Below, piece after piece: positions 21,553 to 28,821 of a DNA stretch of 41,054 nucleotides. Each line of letters starts with the position of its first letter. Positions within the stretch are counted from its first letter, which is position 1. The position numbers and the translations under genes were made by a program. The stretch is from Chromatiaceae bacterium (lineage in GTDB: Bacteria; Pseudomonadota; Gammaproteobacteria; Chromatiales; Chromatiaceae). The notes under the pieces are model-generated. The model searched no databases. It worked only from the letters and a program-made list of their open reading frames with translations, and was not told the origin of the DNA. The stretch is taken from positions 1 to 41,054 of the forward strand of contig JANQFI010000495.1 in NCBI GenBank assembly GCA_028277905.1, written 5' to 3'.

Positions 21553-22602
21553 ATGGCCCGAGCCATCGAAATCAGAACCTCGCCCCATCTGAAACGGGCG
21601 CGTACGGTCGAGCAGATCATGCGCACCGTGGTGCTGGCGCTGCTGCCGATCTGCGCCTTTGCGGTCTATCAGTTCGGGCTCAGTGCCCTGCTGCTCTTGA
21701 TCACCACCACCGGCGCCGCCCTGGCCACCGAGGCCTTCTTTGCGCGCCTGTCCGGGCAGGGCAACACCCTATCCGACTGGTCGGTGGTGATCACCGGGCT
21801 GCTCCTCGGGCTGACCCTGCCGCCGGGCTTTCCGCTGTGGATGGCGGCCGTCGCCGCGTTCGTCGGCGTCGCGCTGGGCAAGGCCCTGTTCGGCGGGCTC
21901 GGCTACAACGTCATGAATCCGGCGCTGGTCGGGCGCGCCTTCGTCCAGGCGGCCTTCCCGGTGGCCATCACCACCTGGACGCCGGCCTTTGCGCCGGGGC
22001 GCTTCGCCGAGCCGATCCCGTCGACGCTGACGCCGCCCTTCATGCAGCCCAGACCAGTCGGCGACTGGGTCGCCGGGCTCGATCTCGACGCCTGGACCGG
22101 GGCGACGCCACTGGCGCTGCAGAAGTTCGAGCAGATCGAGCTGCCGCTCGGCGAGACCTTTGCCGGCATGGTCGCAGGCTCCGCCGGTGAGACCTCGGCG
22201 CTGTTGATCCTCCTCTGCGGGCTCTGGCTGGCCTGGAAGCGCATGCTGGACTGGCGCATCCCGGTGAGCGTGATGGCCGGTGCCGCCTTGACCGCGCTGC
22301 CGTTCTGGCTGCTCGACCCGCAGCTCTATCCCTCGCCCTGGTTCGTGCTCTGCTCCGGCGGGCTGATGCTCGGTGCCTGGTTCATGGCGAGCGACATGGT
22401 CGCCTCGCCCGTGACCGCCACCGGCGCCGTCCTCTACGGCCTCTTCATCGGCGTGCTGACCCTGGTGATCCGGCTCTTCGGCGGTCTGGTCGAGGGGGTG
22501 ATGTACGCCATCCTGCTCGCCAACGCGCTTGGGCCATTGATCTCGGACTGGACCCAGCCGCGGGTGTACGGCTCCGGCAAGAAGCCGCGGGGGGCACGCT
22601 GA
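21553..22602 (+). CDS. rnfD: Rnf complex membrane subunit RnfD
   Basis: Integral membrane flavoprotein of the Rnf electron-transport path, 349 residues. It starts MARAIEIRTSPHLKRARTVE, typical of RnfD, and has about nine to ten membrane helices. Conserved blocks are GYNVMNPALVGRAFVQAAFP and the flavinylation motif in DAWTGATPLAL (Thr of TGAT near residue 184), where FMN is attached by a phosphoester bond in the family. No strong ribosome binding site is visible. rnfG starts one base after its stop codon, suggesting translational coupling. Confidence 0.95.
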   Translation: MARAIEIRTSPHLKRARTVEQIMRTVVLALLPICAFAVYQFGLSALLLLITTTGAALATEAFFARLSGQGNTLSDWSVVITGLLLGLTLPPGFPLWMAAVAAFVGVALGKALFGGLGYNVMNPALVGRAFVQAAFPVAITTWTPAFAPGRFAEPIPSTLTPPFMQPRPVGDWVAGLDLDAWTGATPLALQKFEQIELPLGETFAGMVAGSAGETSALLILLCGLWLAWKRMLDWRIPVSVMAGAALTALPFWLLDPQLYPSPWFVLCSGGLMLGAWFMASDMVASPVTATGAVLYGLFIGVLTLVIRLFGGLVEGVMYAILLANALGPLISDWTQPRVYGSGKKPRGAR

Positions 22603-22603
22603 G

Positions 22604-23353
22604 ATGAACGCTGCAGCCCCGATTCAGCCCGATCCCCGGCCCAGCTCCAGGCCCGATCGCCAGCCCTCGGGTCAGGCTCAGGCGCCGAGCACCCCGGCCT
22701 GGGCGATGCTGCGCACCTTGGGCGGCATCGCCATGCTCTCCGGTCTGCTGGTCGTGCTGGTCTATCGACTCACGCTGCCGATCATCGCCGAGAACCAGCG
22801 CGTGCTGACCGAAAAGGCGGTCTTTCAGGTCGTCCAGGGCGCGGTCATGAAACATGACCTCGTGCTAACCGACCAAGGGAATCTGGTTGGGGCGGACCTT
22901 GGGGCTCAGGGCATCAGGCTCTACGCCGCCTACGACGCCGCGGGCCAGCTCGCCGGCGTGGCCTTTCCGGGGGCCGCCCGCGGCTACCAAGACGTCATCC
23001 AATTCCTGTTCGGCTACGACCCCGATTGCGAGTGCATCGTCGGCAGCAAGGTGCTGAAGTCCACCGAGACGCCCGGGCTCGGCGACAAGATCTCCACCGA
23101 TGCCGAGTATCTCAAGAACTTCGAGGCCCTCGACGCGCGTCTGAATCCCGAGGGCACCGGGCTTGCCAACGCGATCGTCCCGGTCAAGCAGGGCACCAAG
23201 ACCCAGCCCTGGGAGATCGACGCCATCTCCGGCGCGACCATCTCCTCCAACGCCATGGCGCGCGCGGTCAACGAGGCCGCACAGCAGGTGGTCCCGGCGG
23301 TGCGGCGTGCACTGGCGGACCTCGCGGCGCCGCAACAAGAGGAGGGCCGATGA
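22604..23353 (+). CDS. rnfG: Rnf complex flavoprotein subunit RnfG
   Basis: Membrane-anchored periplasmic FMN protein, 249 residues. A Pro/Ser/Gln-rich N-terminal tail (about 30 residues) precedes a single membrane helix (MLRTLGGIAMLSGLLVVLVY). The FMN-binding domain contains KVLKSTETPGLGDKIS and the covalent FMN site SGATISSNAM near residue 210. The length and motifs are standard for RnfG. It abuts rnfD on one side, and rnfE begins immediately after its TGA. Confidence 0.94.
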   Translation: MNAAAPIQPDPRPSSRPDRQPSGQAQAPSTPAWAMLRTLGGIAMLSGLLVVLVYRLTLPIIAENQRVLTEKAVFQVVQGAVMKHDLVLTDQGNLVGADLGAQGIRLYAAYDAAGQLAGVAFPGAARGYQDVIQFLFGYDPDCECIVGSKVLKSTETPGLGDKISTDAEYLKNFEALDARLNPEGTGLANAIVPVKQGTKTQPWEIDAISGATISSNAMARAVNEAAQQVVPAVRRALADLAAPQQEEGR

Positions 23354-24016
23354 ATGGCTGAGCTCCCCAACCGACAGGAGACCCTCTCCCTCGACACCTT
23401 CATGCGCGGGCTCTGGGAAGAGAACCCGGTGTTCGTGATGCTGCTCGGCATGTGCCCTGTGCTGGCCGTGACCAACACCACGATCAACGCGCTGGCCATG
23501 GGCCTCGCGACGACCTTTGTCCTGGTTTGCTCCAGCCTGCTGGTCTCGCTGCTGCGGGACTGGATCCCGAAGCAGGTGCGCATCGCCAGCTACATCGTGA
23601 TCATCGCCACCTTCGTGACCATGGTCGACTACGGCATCCAGGCGATCAGCCTCGAGCTCTATGCCGCACTCGGCGCCTTCATCCAGCTCATCGTCGCCAA
23701 CTGCGTGATCCTCGGTCGCGCCGAGGCCTATGCCTCCAAGCAGCGGCTGCACACCACCCTGGTCAACAGCCTCGGGATGGGGGCCGGCTTCACGCTAGCG
23801 CTGCTGAGCCTGGGCACGGTCCGCGAGGTCCTGGGCAGCGGCACCCTGCTCGGCATCCCGGTGTTCCCCGCCGACTTCCAGCCCTGGGTCGTGATGATCC
23901 TGCCCCCCGGCGGCTTCTTTGTGCTGGGTGCCTGGCTCTTGTTGTTCAACTGGCTGCGGCTGCGCAAGGAGCATAAGGCCCGCGCGCAACTCGAGGTGAG
24001 CGCCCATGCAAGCTGA
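23354..24016 (+). CDS. rnfE: Rnf complex membrane subunit RnfE
   Basis: Integral membrane subunit of 220 residues with six predicted helices. It forms with RnfA the pseudo-symmetric membrane core that carries electrons and ions. Family blocks include LWEENPVFVMLLGMCPVLAV, NTTINALAMGLAT, QLIVANCVILGRAEAYASK and SLGMGAGFTLALLSLGTVRE. The start codon directly follows the rnfG stop. Its 3-prime end overlaps rnfA by 11 bp. The C-terminal tail is short and basic. Confidence 0.95.
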   Translation: MAELPNRQETLSLDTFMRGLWEENPVFVMLLGMCPVLAVTNTTINALAMGLATTFVLVCSSLLVSLLRDWIPKQVRIASYIVIIATFVTMVDYGIQAISLELYAALGAFIQLIVANCVILGRAEAYASKQRLHTTLVNSLGMGAGFTLALLSLGTVREVLGSGTLLGIPVFPADFQPWVVMILPPGGFFVLGAWLLLFNWLRLRKEHKARAQLEVSAHAS

Positions 24017-24596
24017 GCCGCTGTCGCTGATCTTTCTGAACGCCGCCGTCGTCAACAACTTCGTGCTGGCGCTCTTTCTCGGCATCTGCCCCTTCCTCGG
24101 CGTCTCTGCCAAGAAAGAGACGGCCTGGAACATGGGGCTCGCGACCATGTTCGTGATGCTGGTCAGCTCTGCTGCGGCCTACGGCATCAACTGGCTGCTG
24201 ACCGAGCTGGATCTGCTGTTCCTGCGGCTGATCTGCTACATCGCCGTGATCGCCTCGGCGGTGCAGCTGGTGGAGATGTTCGTCAAACGCTTCAGCCCGG
24301 CGCTGTTCCGCTCCCTCGGCATCTTCCTGCCGCTGATCACGACCAACTGCGCCATCCTCGGGCTCGCGTTGTTCCAGACCAGCAAGGAGTACGACTTGGT
24401 GCAGAGCCTGGTCTATGCGCTCGGCGCCGGCGCCGGCTTCACCCTGGCGCTGATGCTGATGGCAGGGCTCAGGGAGAAGCTCGCGCTGGCGCGGGTGCCC
24501 TCGGTGAGTCAGGGCGCGGCGATGAGCCTGATGCTGGCCGGGCTCTTGTCGCTCGCCTTCATGGGCTTCGCCGGACTCGGGGGCAGCCATGGCTGA
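24006..24596 (+). CDS. rnfA: Rnf complex membrane subunit RnfA
   Basis: Integral membrane subunit, 196 residues, six helices, paralogous to RnfE. Conserved features are NAAVVNNFVLALFLGICPFLGVS, VEMFVKRFSPALFRSLGIFLPLITTNCAILG and AGAGFTLALMLMAGLREKL. RnfA and RnfE Cys residues in the NCxILG motifs hold an intramembrane iron-sulfur cluster in characterised complexes; here TTNCAILG and VANCVILG are both intact. The gene order C-D-G-E-A is that of the clostridial/acetogen type rather than the A-B-C-D-G-E order of enteric bacteria. Confidence 0.95.
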   Translation: MQAEPLSLIFLNAAVVNNFVLALFLGICPFLGVSAKKETAWNMGLATMFVMLVSSAAAYGINWLLTELDLLFLRLICYIAVIASAVQLVEMFVKRFSPALFRSLGIFLPLITTNCAILGLALFQTSKEYDLVQSLVYALGAGAGFTLALMLMAGLREKLALARVPSVSQGAAMSLMLAGLLSLAFMGFAGLGGSHG

Positions 24597-24876
24597 TCTG
24601 TTGCTGGCCCCGACGGTCATCTTCCTCGTGCTCGCCGGCTGGGTCGGCGTGCAGCAGGTCTATGCGCGCTTTGCTCGGCGCCATCCGAGTCTCGGGCCCT
24701 ATCGCTCGACGGAAGGCGGCTGCTCATGCGCCAGCGGCCGTTGCGAGCGGGCGATGCCGATGACGGCGGGCACGCCTTCGGTGTCGCCTGGGCCAAGCAC
24801 GGCCTTGGCTCGGATGCCAGTCGAGCGCCGGCGGCCCCAGGATGGACAAGCGAAGCGCATCCACCGTTCGCGCTAG
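24589..24876 (+). CDS. Small Cys-rich membrane protein coupled to rnfA
   Basis: A 95-residue unknown protein whose ATG overlaps the rnfA stop by 8 bp, implying coupled translation. One N-terminal membrane helix (about 4-22, LLLAPTVIFLVLAGWVGVQQ) is followed by a basic region and a compact CSCASGRC motif at about residues 45-52, a possible metal or redox site on the cytoplasmic side. From about residue 84 the sequence is encoded by a REP-like unit (24839-24865), so the ancestral protein was probably shorter. It may be an accessory or assembly factor of Rnf. No family is recognised. Confidence 0.6.
   Translation: MADLLLAPTVIFLVLAGWVGVQQVYARFARRHPSLGPYRSTEGGCSCASGRCERAMPMTAGTPSVSPGPSTALARMPVERRRPQDGQAKRIHRSR
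24839..24865 (+). repeat. REP-like unit inside the tail of the small Cys-rich gene
   Basis: AGGATGGACAAGCGAAGCGC followed by ATCCACC matches the REP arm at 14678-14706 with few changes. Confidence 0.6.
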
Positions 24877-24880
24877 ATCT

Positions 24881-25041
24881 CAGGCGATTGCCGGAAACAA
24901 ACAGACCGAATGGCGCAGGATTTTCACTCGCCTTCAAGGAGCGGCAGCGGGCGCATCGTCCAGCCCTGTGCCCGCTGCCGCGACGCAGAAGGCGGGCGAA
25001 AAGCCAAGCCAGCGGTGTGTTTGTTGACAGCAATCGCCTCA
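24881..25041 (-). mobile_element. MITE-like element, copy 2 (inverted, about 161 bp)
   Basis: The reverse complement of copy 1 with only scattered differences, including both terminal repeats (CAGGCGATTGCCGGAAACAA at the left) and the internal inverted pair. It lies between the small membrane gene and the ferredoxin-NADP reductase. Confidence 0.75.
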
Positions 25042-25071
25042 GGCCTTCGTCACTAACCGGAGAAGCCAACT

Positions 25072-25932
25072 ATGCAGGCAATGCCGCCCGAGATCGGGCC
25101 GACCACCGAGGCGCTGATCCAAGAGTCGCGCCGCGTCACACCTGATCTCACCGACGAGGTCCGGCACCTGACCCTGCAGGTGCAGGATCCCGTCTTTCAA
25201 TTCGTCGAAGGCCAGAGCATCGGGGTCCTGGTCCCCGGGCCGCATCCCTTCGGCAATCCCTTTCATCTGCGCCGCTACTCCATCGCCAACGCCCGGCCCA
25301 TTGCACCGGGCGCCGATGCAGAGCTCGAGCTGCTGGTCCGCCGCTGCTTCTACGTCGACGAGGTCAGCGGCGAGCGCTATCCGGGGATCGCCTCGAATTA
25401 CCTCTGTGATGCCGAGCCAGGGGACCGCATTACGATCTCGGGGCCCTATGCGAGCCCGTTCCGAATGCCGCCGGACAACCGCGCCAATCTGCTGATGATC
25501 GGCACTGGCACCGGGATCGCGCCCTTTCGCGCCTTCGTCCAGCTGATCTACGAGCGTCGGGGCGATTGGCAGGGGCAGGTTCGGCTGTTCTACGGCGGGC
25601 GCACCGGGCTCGATCTGATGTACTACAACGATGAGGCGATAGATCTCGCCGACTACTATGATGACAAGACCTTCAAGGCCTTCCATGCGCTCGGCACCCG
25701 TCCCTTGACGAGCTCGGCCCAGGCACTCAAGCGGGGGCTGACCGACAACGCCGCCGAGACCTGGCGCCTGGCTCGCGAGCCCAACACCTATGTCTTCCTC
25801 GCCGGGCTGCGCAAGACGGCCGAGGTCTTCGATCAGGTCATGGCCGAGCAGGCCGGTGGCGAGGCCGCCTGGGCGCAGGTCAAGCAAGGGCTTGTCGATG
25901 ACGGCCGCTGGTCGGAGCTGGTCTACGACTGA
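25072..25932 (+). CDS. fpr: Ferredoxin/flavodoxin--NADP(+) reductase
   Basis: FAD enzyme that moves electrons between ferredoxin or flavodoxin and NADP(H) in the cytosol; 286 residues. The ATG at 25072 has CCGGAGAAG upstream. FAD-binding blocks are RRYSIAN (67-73) and GIASNYLC (105-112). The NADP domain starts with GTGTGIAPFR (144-153), then FYGGR and VFLAGLRKTAEVFDQVM, and the chain ends WSELVYD with an aromatic Tyr next to last, as in plant-type reductases. Placed after nifJ and rnf, it completes a pyruvate-ferredoxin-NADP(H) route. MITE copy 2 may have separated it from the rnf operon. The symbol is by family; orthology to E. coli fpr is uncertain. Confidence 0.88.
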   Translation: MQAMPPEIGPTTEALIQESRRVTPDLTDEVRHLTLQVQDPVFQFVEGQSIGVLVPGPHPFGNPFHLRRYSIANARPIAPGADAELELLVRRCFYVDEVSGERYPGIASNYLCDAEPGDRITISGPYASPFRMPPDNRANLLMIGTGTGIAPFRAFVQLIYERRGDWQGQVRLFYGGRTGLDLMYYNDEAIDLADYYDDKTFKAFHALGTRPLTSSAQALKRGLTDNAAETWRLAREPNTYVFLAGLRKTAEVFDQVMAEQAGGEAAWAQVKQGLVDDGRWSELVYD

Positions 25933-25984
25933 TTGGACGATTCCGTCCGTCCGCAGGTGCCTCAGTATTGCGGCCCAAAGGGGT

Positions 25985-26008
25985 CCGTCCAGCTCACTCG
26001 CTGGACGG
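25985..26008 (+). terminator. Hairpin after the ferredoxin-NADP reductase
   Basis: CCGTCCAGC (25985-25993) and GCTGGACGG (26000-26008) pair perfectly around TCACTC, 52 bp after the stop codon. There is no T-run, so it is a plausible but not canonical terminator. Confidence 0.35.
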
Positions 26009-26102
26009 GATCATCGCTCAAGCTCCCGGGGCCGCCAGCCGCTCGCGGCGGATATGCCGTCCGCCGGCTCGAGCGCCGATGGTGCCGGTCGCGCCAGCGC
26101 GG

Positions 26103-26270
26103 CCACTGCACCACCACAGAGTTCTCCCAAAGCGCGCCTGCGAGGGGGCTCGCTTGTAGCGCTCCCGCGGACTGGAAGCCCATCAGGAAGGCCGCAAGCC
26201 CCGTGCCGGTGTAATACAGCTTCTGCGACTTGGCCAACCGCTTGCCGAGCCGAGCCAGGCCAGTCGGCCG
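26103..26270 (-). pseudogene. Fragment of a DUF4143 (AAA ATPase-associated) protein
   Basis: Leftward reading gives LARLGKRLAKSQKLYYTGTG, LAAFLMGFQSAG and SPLAGALWENSVVVQW, which match the order and pattern of the DUF4143 domain (LGKRLxKxPKLYFxDTGLxxxLLG and SPLxGALFENxVV). The Walker ATPase half, start and proper end are missing. It lies next to MITE copy 3 in a region of decayed DNA. Confidence 0.6.
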
Positions 26271-26395
26271 CGCTCCGCGGCGTCGGCCGCGAGTCGGCCC
26301 ACTGACCCGCCGAGAGCCCGAGAGACGGGATCACCGCCGCACGCCCTTTACCGCGGCCTGGCAGGCTCAGGTGACGCCCGTCTGCTCGCACACCT

Positions 26396-26513
26396 TAAGG
26401 CGATTTCTGTCAACAAACAGACCGCTTGGCTTGTCTTTGCGCCCGCTGCCGCTTCGCGAAGGCGGACGAGAATCCTGCGCCATTCGGTATGTTTGTTTCC
26501 GGCAATCGCCTTA
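26396..26513 (+). mobile_element. MITE-like element, copy 3 (118 bp, internally deleted)
   Basis: Ends in TAAGGCGATT and AATCGCCTTA, a perfect 10-bp terminal inverted repeat that extends imperfectly to about 28 bp. Compared with copies 1 and 2 it lacks about 45 bp, which removes one arm of the internal inverted pair. DNA on both sides (26514-26731 included) shows no convincing gene. Confidence 0.75.
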
Positions 26514-26731
26514 GGACCCCTGAGGCTTTGGAGGAGGCCCTTTCTCGTGCTGCTCGAGTCAACCTGAAGCAGCTGGTCGCGGAGATGAGCACGGCCCTTG
26601 GCTGGGATGTCCGCCGGGGCCGTCCGGGAGCCAAGGGATCGGTGGGGTGGCGCGTACTTGGCGTGGAAAGGGTTGCGCTCTTATAGCGCGCTGTCGCCGC
26701 AGACGGGGTGCGTCCATCATGCTCGAAGCCC

Positions 26732-27310
26732 CTAGTCCAGGGTCTTGTAGACAGAGTACGCGTAGTACTTCGGCCGTGAATCCAGACGCACATGCAACCA
26801 GGCGACGCCTCCCCCGGCGGTGCTGACCCATAGGGGCCGATCACTCAGGCGTGCATTCACGGCCCTGCCGAGGCTCTGCCACAGCGCGTGGATCTGATCG
26901 CTTGGTGCGCCTCGAACGAAGGCCGCAAGGTGCGTATAGACCTCAGATTCTGCGCGCGGACAGGGTGCAATCAGCAGCGCATCGCGACCGAGATTCTCGA
27001 AGGTGACTACTGATTCGGCATTGAAATGGGACCTGAAGGCGACCTGATCCGGAGACCCTTCGAGATCCGGCGCATCCACCAGTACGAACTCGAACGGGCG
27101 ATCCACCGTGCGTCGAGTGATGGGCGGCGTTTCCCATCGGAAGGCCCGGTATGATGAGCCTGACAGGACTCGGATGAGTAGATCGCGAAACCCGACGTTC
27201 TCTTGCATCGAGGCGATTGCCGCTGCGTAGGTAACCGGCCGTTCAGCCTCCGACAGCGAGTAATGCCGGCAACTACCACCCAATCGCGATTCAGATCTGA
27301 TATTGGGCAT
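26732..27310 (-). CDS. DUF6940-like conserved protein
   Basis: A 192-residue soluble protein of unknown function. The blocks YRAFRWETPPITRRTVDRPFEF, VVTFENLGRDALLIAPCP, YTHLAAFVRGAP (partly quoted), ALWQSLGRAV and the C-terminal VAWLHVRLDSRPKYYAY fit what I recall of the DUF6940 family. Family assignment is from memory. No membrane segment or signal peptide is visible. It is transcribed toward the decayed DUF4143/MITE region and away from the large operon; the 494-bp gap between them may hold divergent promoters. Confidence 0.6.
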   Translation of the reverse strand: MPNIRSESRLGGSCRHYSLSEAERPVTYAAAIASMQENVGFRDLLIRVLSGSSYRAFRWETPPITRRTVDRPFEFVLVDAPDLEGSPDQVAFRSHFNAESVVTFENLGRDALLIAPCPRAESEVYTHLAAFVRGAPSDQIHALWQSLGRAVNARLSDRPLWVSTAGGGVAWLHVRLDSRPKYYAYSVYKTLD

Positions 27311-27804
27311 TTGCTTGCAGTCCTGCGTCAGGACACCAATTCGTAACGGCTTGGCCTTTTTGCACCAGCAGGCGGCTTGGAATTAGCTCGCGGGGCGTTA
27401 GCGGCTTTTCATGCGTTCAGCGTCGCCTTCCTATGCCTATACGCGGCACCGATAGGATCCTTGAGCGCCTTCTGGTCGTCGGCGATGGCCGGACCGACCT
27501 CGACATGTCGCATAGGCTTGCCACTCACTTGTAGCAGACCGGCAGGATCGGGCAAGTCGGCAGCTGCGAAGAACCGCTCGGGGCCTTCCCGACGCCTATC
27601 CCACCCGATTACCCGGGTCACACAAACATGCGCCCTCGAACCTGCGTCCCCGGACGTGTTGCCCGGGACGTGTGTCTGGCCCTTCCCGGTTTCTCCGACT
27701 AAAACCTTAGCGCATGTCCCGATCCCCGGAACTGCGCCTGCGCAGCCGTATCGGTCACTGGCCCCGGAGCCGACTCGGGGGTCGCTCAACGAGGAGAACC
27801 GGCC
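27311..27804. other. Upstream region of the large unknown operon
   Basis: A 494-bp gap between divergent genes. A strong GAGGAGAA ribosome binding site precedes the ATG at 27805. The segment around 27690-27715 (TCTCCGACTAAAACCTTAG) is the least GC-rich part and the likeliest promoter area, but no confident -35/-10 pair was found. No gene is recognised. Confidence 0.4.
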
Positions 27805-28782
27805 ATGTATGCACTCGAAGACGATCTCTACGAAGACCTGGCGTTCGAAGCTGAGGGAGAAGCCGAGCTGGGCGACGAGCTCGAGATGGAGGACTACGCG
27901 GAGGACTTCGAGGAAGACTTCGGCGACGACTTCGACGACGCCTTCGAGATGGAAGCCTACGAGGACGATGACTTCTACGAGGACGATTTCGACGCATTCG
28001 ACGCCTACGAGGGCTACGACGCCTATGAGGACGACGACTTCGAGGACGACTATGCGGAGGAGGCCCTCGAGGACGCCATGGTCTATGCGCTGGGCGCCGA
28101 CGAGACCGATGAATTCTTGGGTAAGCTCCTGAGCGGCCTTAAGAAGGTCGGCCGGAAGGTGGTCAGGGGCGTGAAGAAGTATGCCCCTGCCGTCGGCCGC
28201 ATTGCGGGCCGCGTCGGCAAGGTCGCGAGCCTGATTCCCCACCCCTACGCCCAGGCCATCGGCAAGGCCGCGGGCGTGGTGGGCAAGGCCGCACGATTGG
28301 CCGCGAAGCTCCGTGCCGAGGGTGCAAGCGAGGAGGACGCGCTGGAGGCGTTCGCCGAGATGGCGGCCAAGGACCCGCGGGCACTGCCCATCGTTGCTGG
28401 CCTCACCGCGCGCACCGTGCTGAAGAAGAAGTCGGCCCGCATGTCGCCGGTGGCGCGCAAGAAGGTGGTGAAGCAGATGAAGGGCGCGGCCAAGACTTTG
28501 GTGGCGAAGCGCGGCCCCGGCGCGGTCCGGGCCCTGCCCAAGATCGCCAAGACGGTCAAGCGCAATGCGATCGCCAAGGGCGTGCCGCCCACCGCCGCGG
28601 TCAAGGTGGTCAAGCGCACCGCGGCCAAGGTGGCGAGCAAGCCGGGCCTGGCGCGCAAGCTCTCGAAGCCGAGCCCCACGGCCAAGCGCATCGTGCGTGC
28701 CGCCGGGGCGGCCGGCGGCGCCGTGGTCCCGCGCAGCTACAGGATCCCGGGGCCTGCCCGGATCACCATCACGGCGGCCTGA
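27805..28782 (+). CDS. Charge-partitioned protein: acidic N-half, cationic amphipathic C-half
   Basis: First gene of the operon, 325 residues, no signal peptide. By my count residues 1-104 hold 51 Asp/Glu and no Lys/Arg, with Phe/Tyr spaced every few residues. Residues 105-325 hold 51 Lys/Arg and only about 7 acids, so the two halves nearly cancel. The junction is FLGKLLSGLKKVGRKVV (104-120) followed by KKYAPAVGRIAGRVGK (124-139), Gly-punctuated cationic helices whose pattern resembles insect cecropins (KKVGRxxRxGVxKxxPAV). A helical stretch AEGASEEDALEAFAEMAAKD (171-190) separates this from a long Lys/Arg/Ala tail. It could be a masked membrane-active effector, a scaffold, or a nucleic-acid packing protein. 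No known family assigned. Confidence 0.85.
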   Translation: MYALEDDLYEDLAFEAEGEAELGDELEMEDYAEDFEEDFGDDFDDAFEMEAYEDDDFYEDDFDAFDAYEGYDAYEDDDFEDDYAEEALEDAMVYALGADETDEFLGKLLSGLKKVGRKVVRGVKKYAPAVGRIAGRVGKVASLIPHPYAQAIGKAAGVVGKAARLAAKLRAEGASEEDALEAFAEMAAKDPRALPIVAGLTARTVLKKKSARMSPVARKKVVKQMKGAAKTLVAKRGPGAVRALPKIAKTVKRNAIAKGVPPTAAVKVVKRTAAKVASKPGLARKLSKPSPTAKRIVRAAGAAGGAVVPRSYRIPGPARITITAA

Positions 28783-28821
28783 TCGGCGTCTACCCCGAGC
28801 CCCGTCGCAGGAGCCTCCGCG

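Noticed and set aside
26514-26686. Rightward frame continuing out of MITE copy 3
   Set aside because: The N-terminal part is MITE sequence and the rest matches nothing I recognise; no independent start signal.
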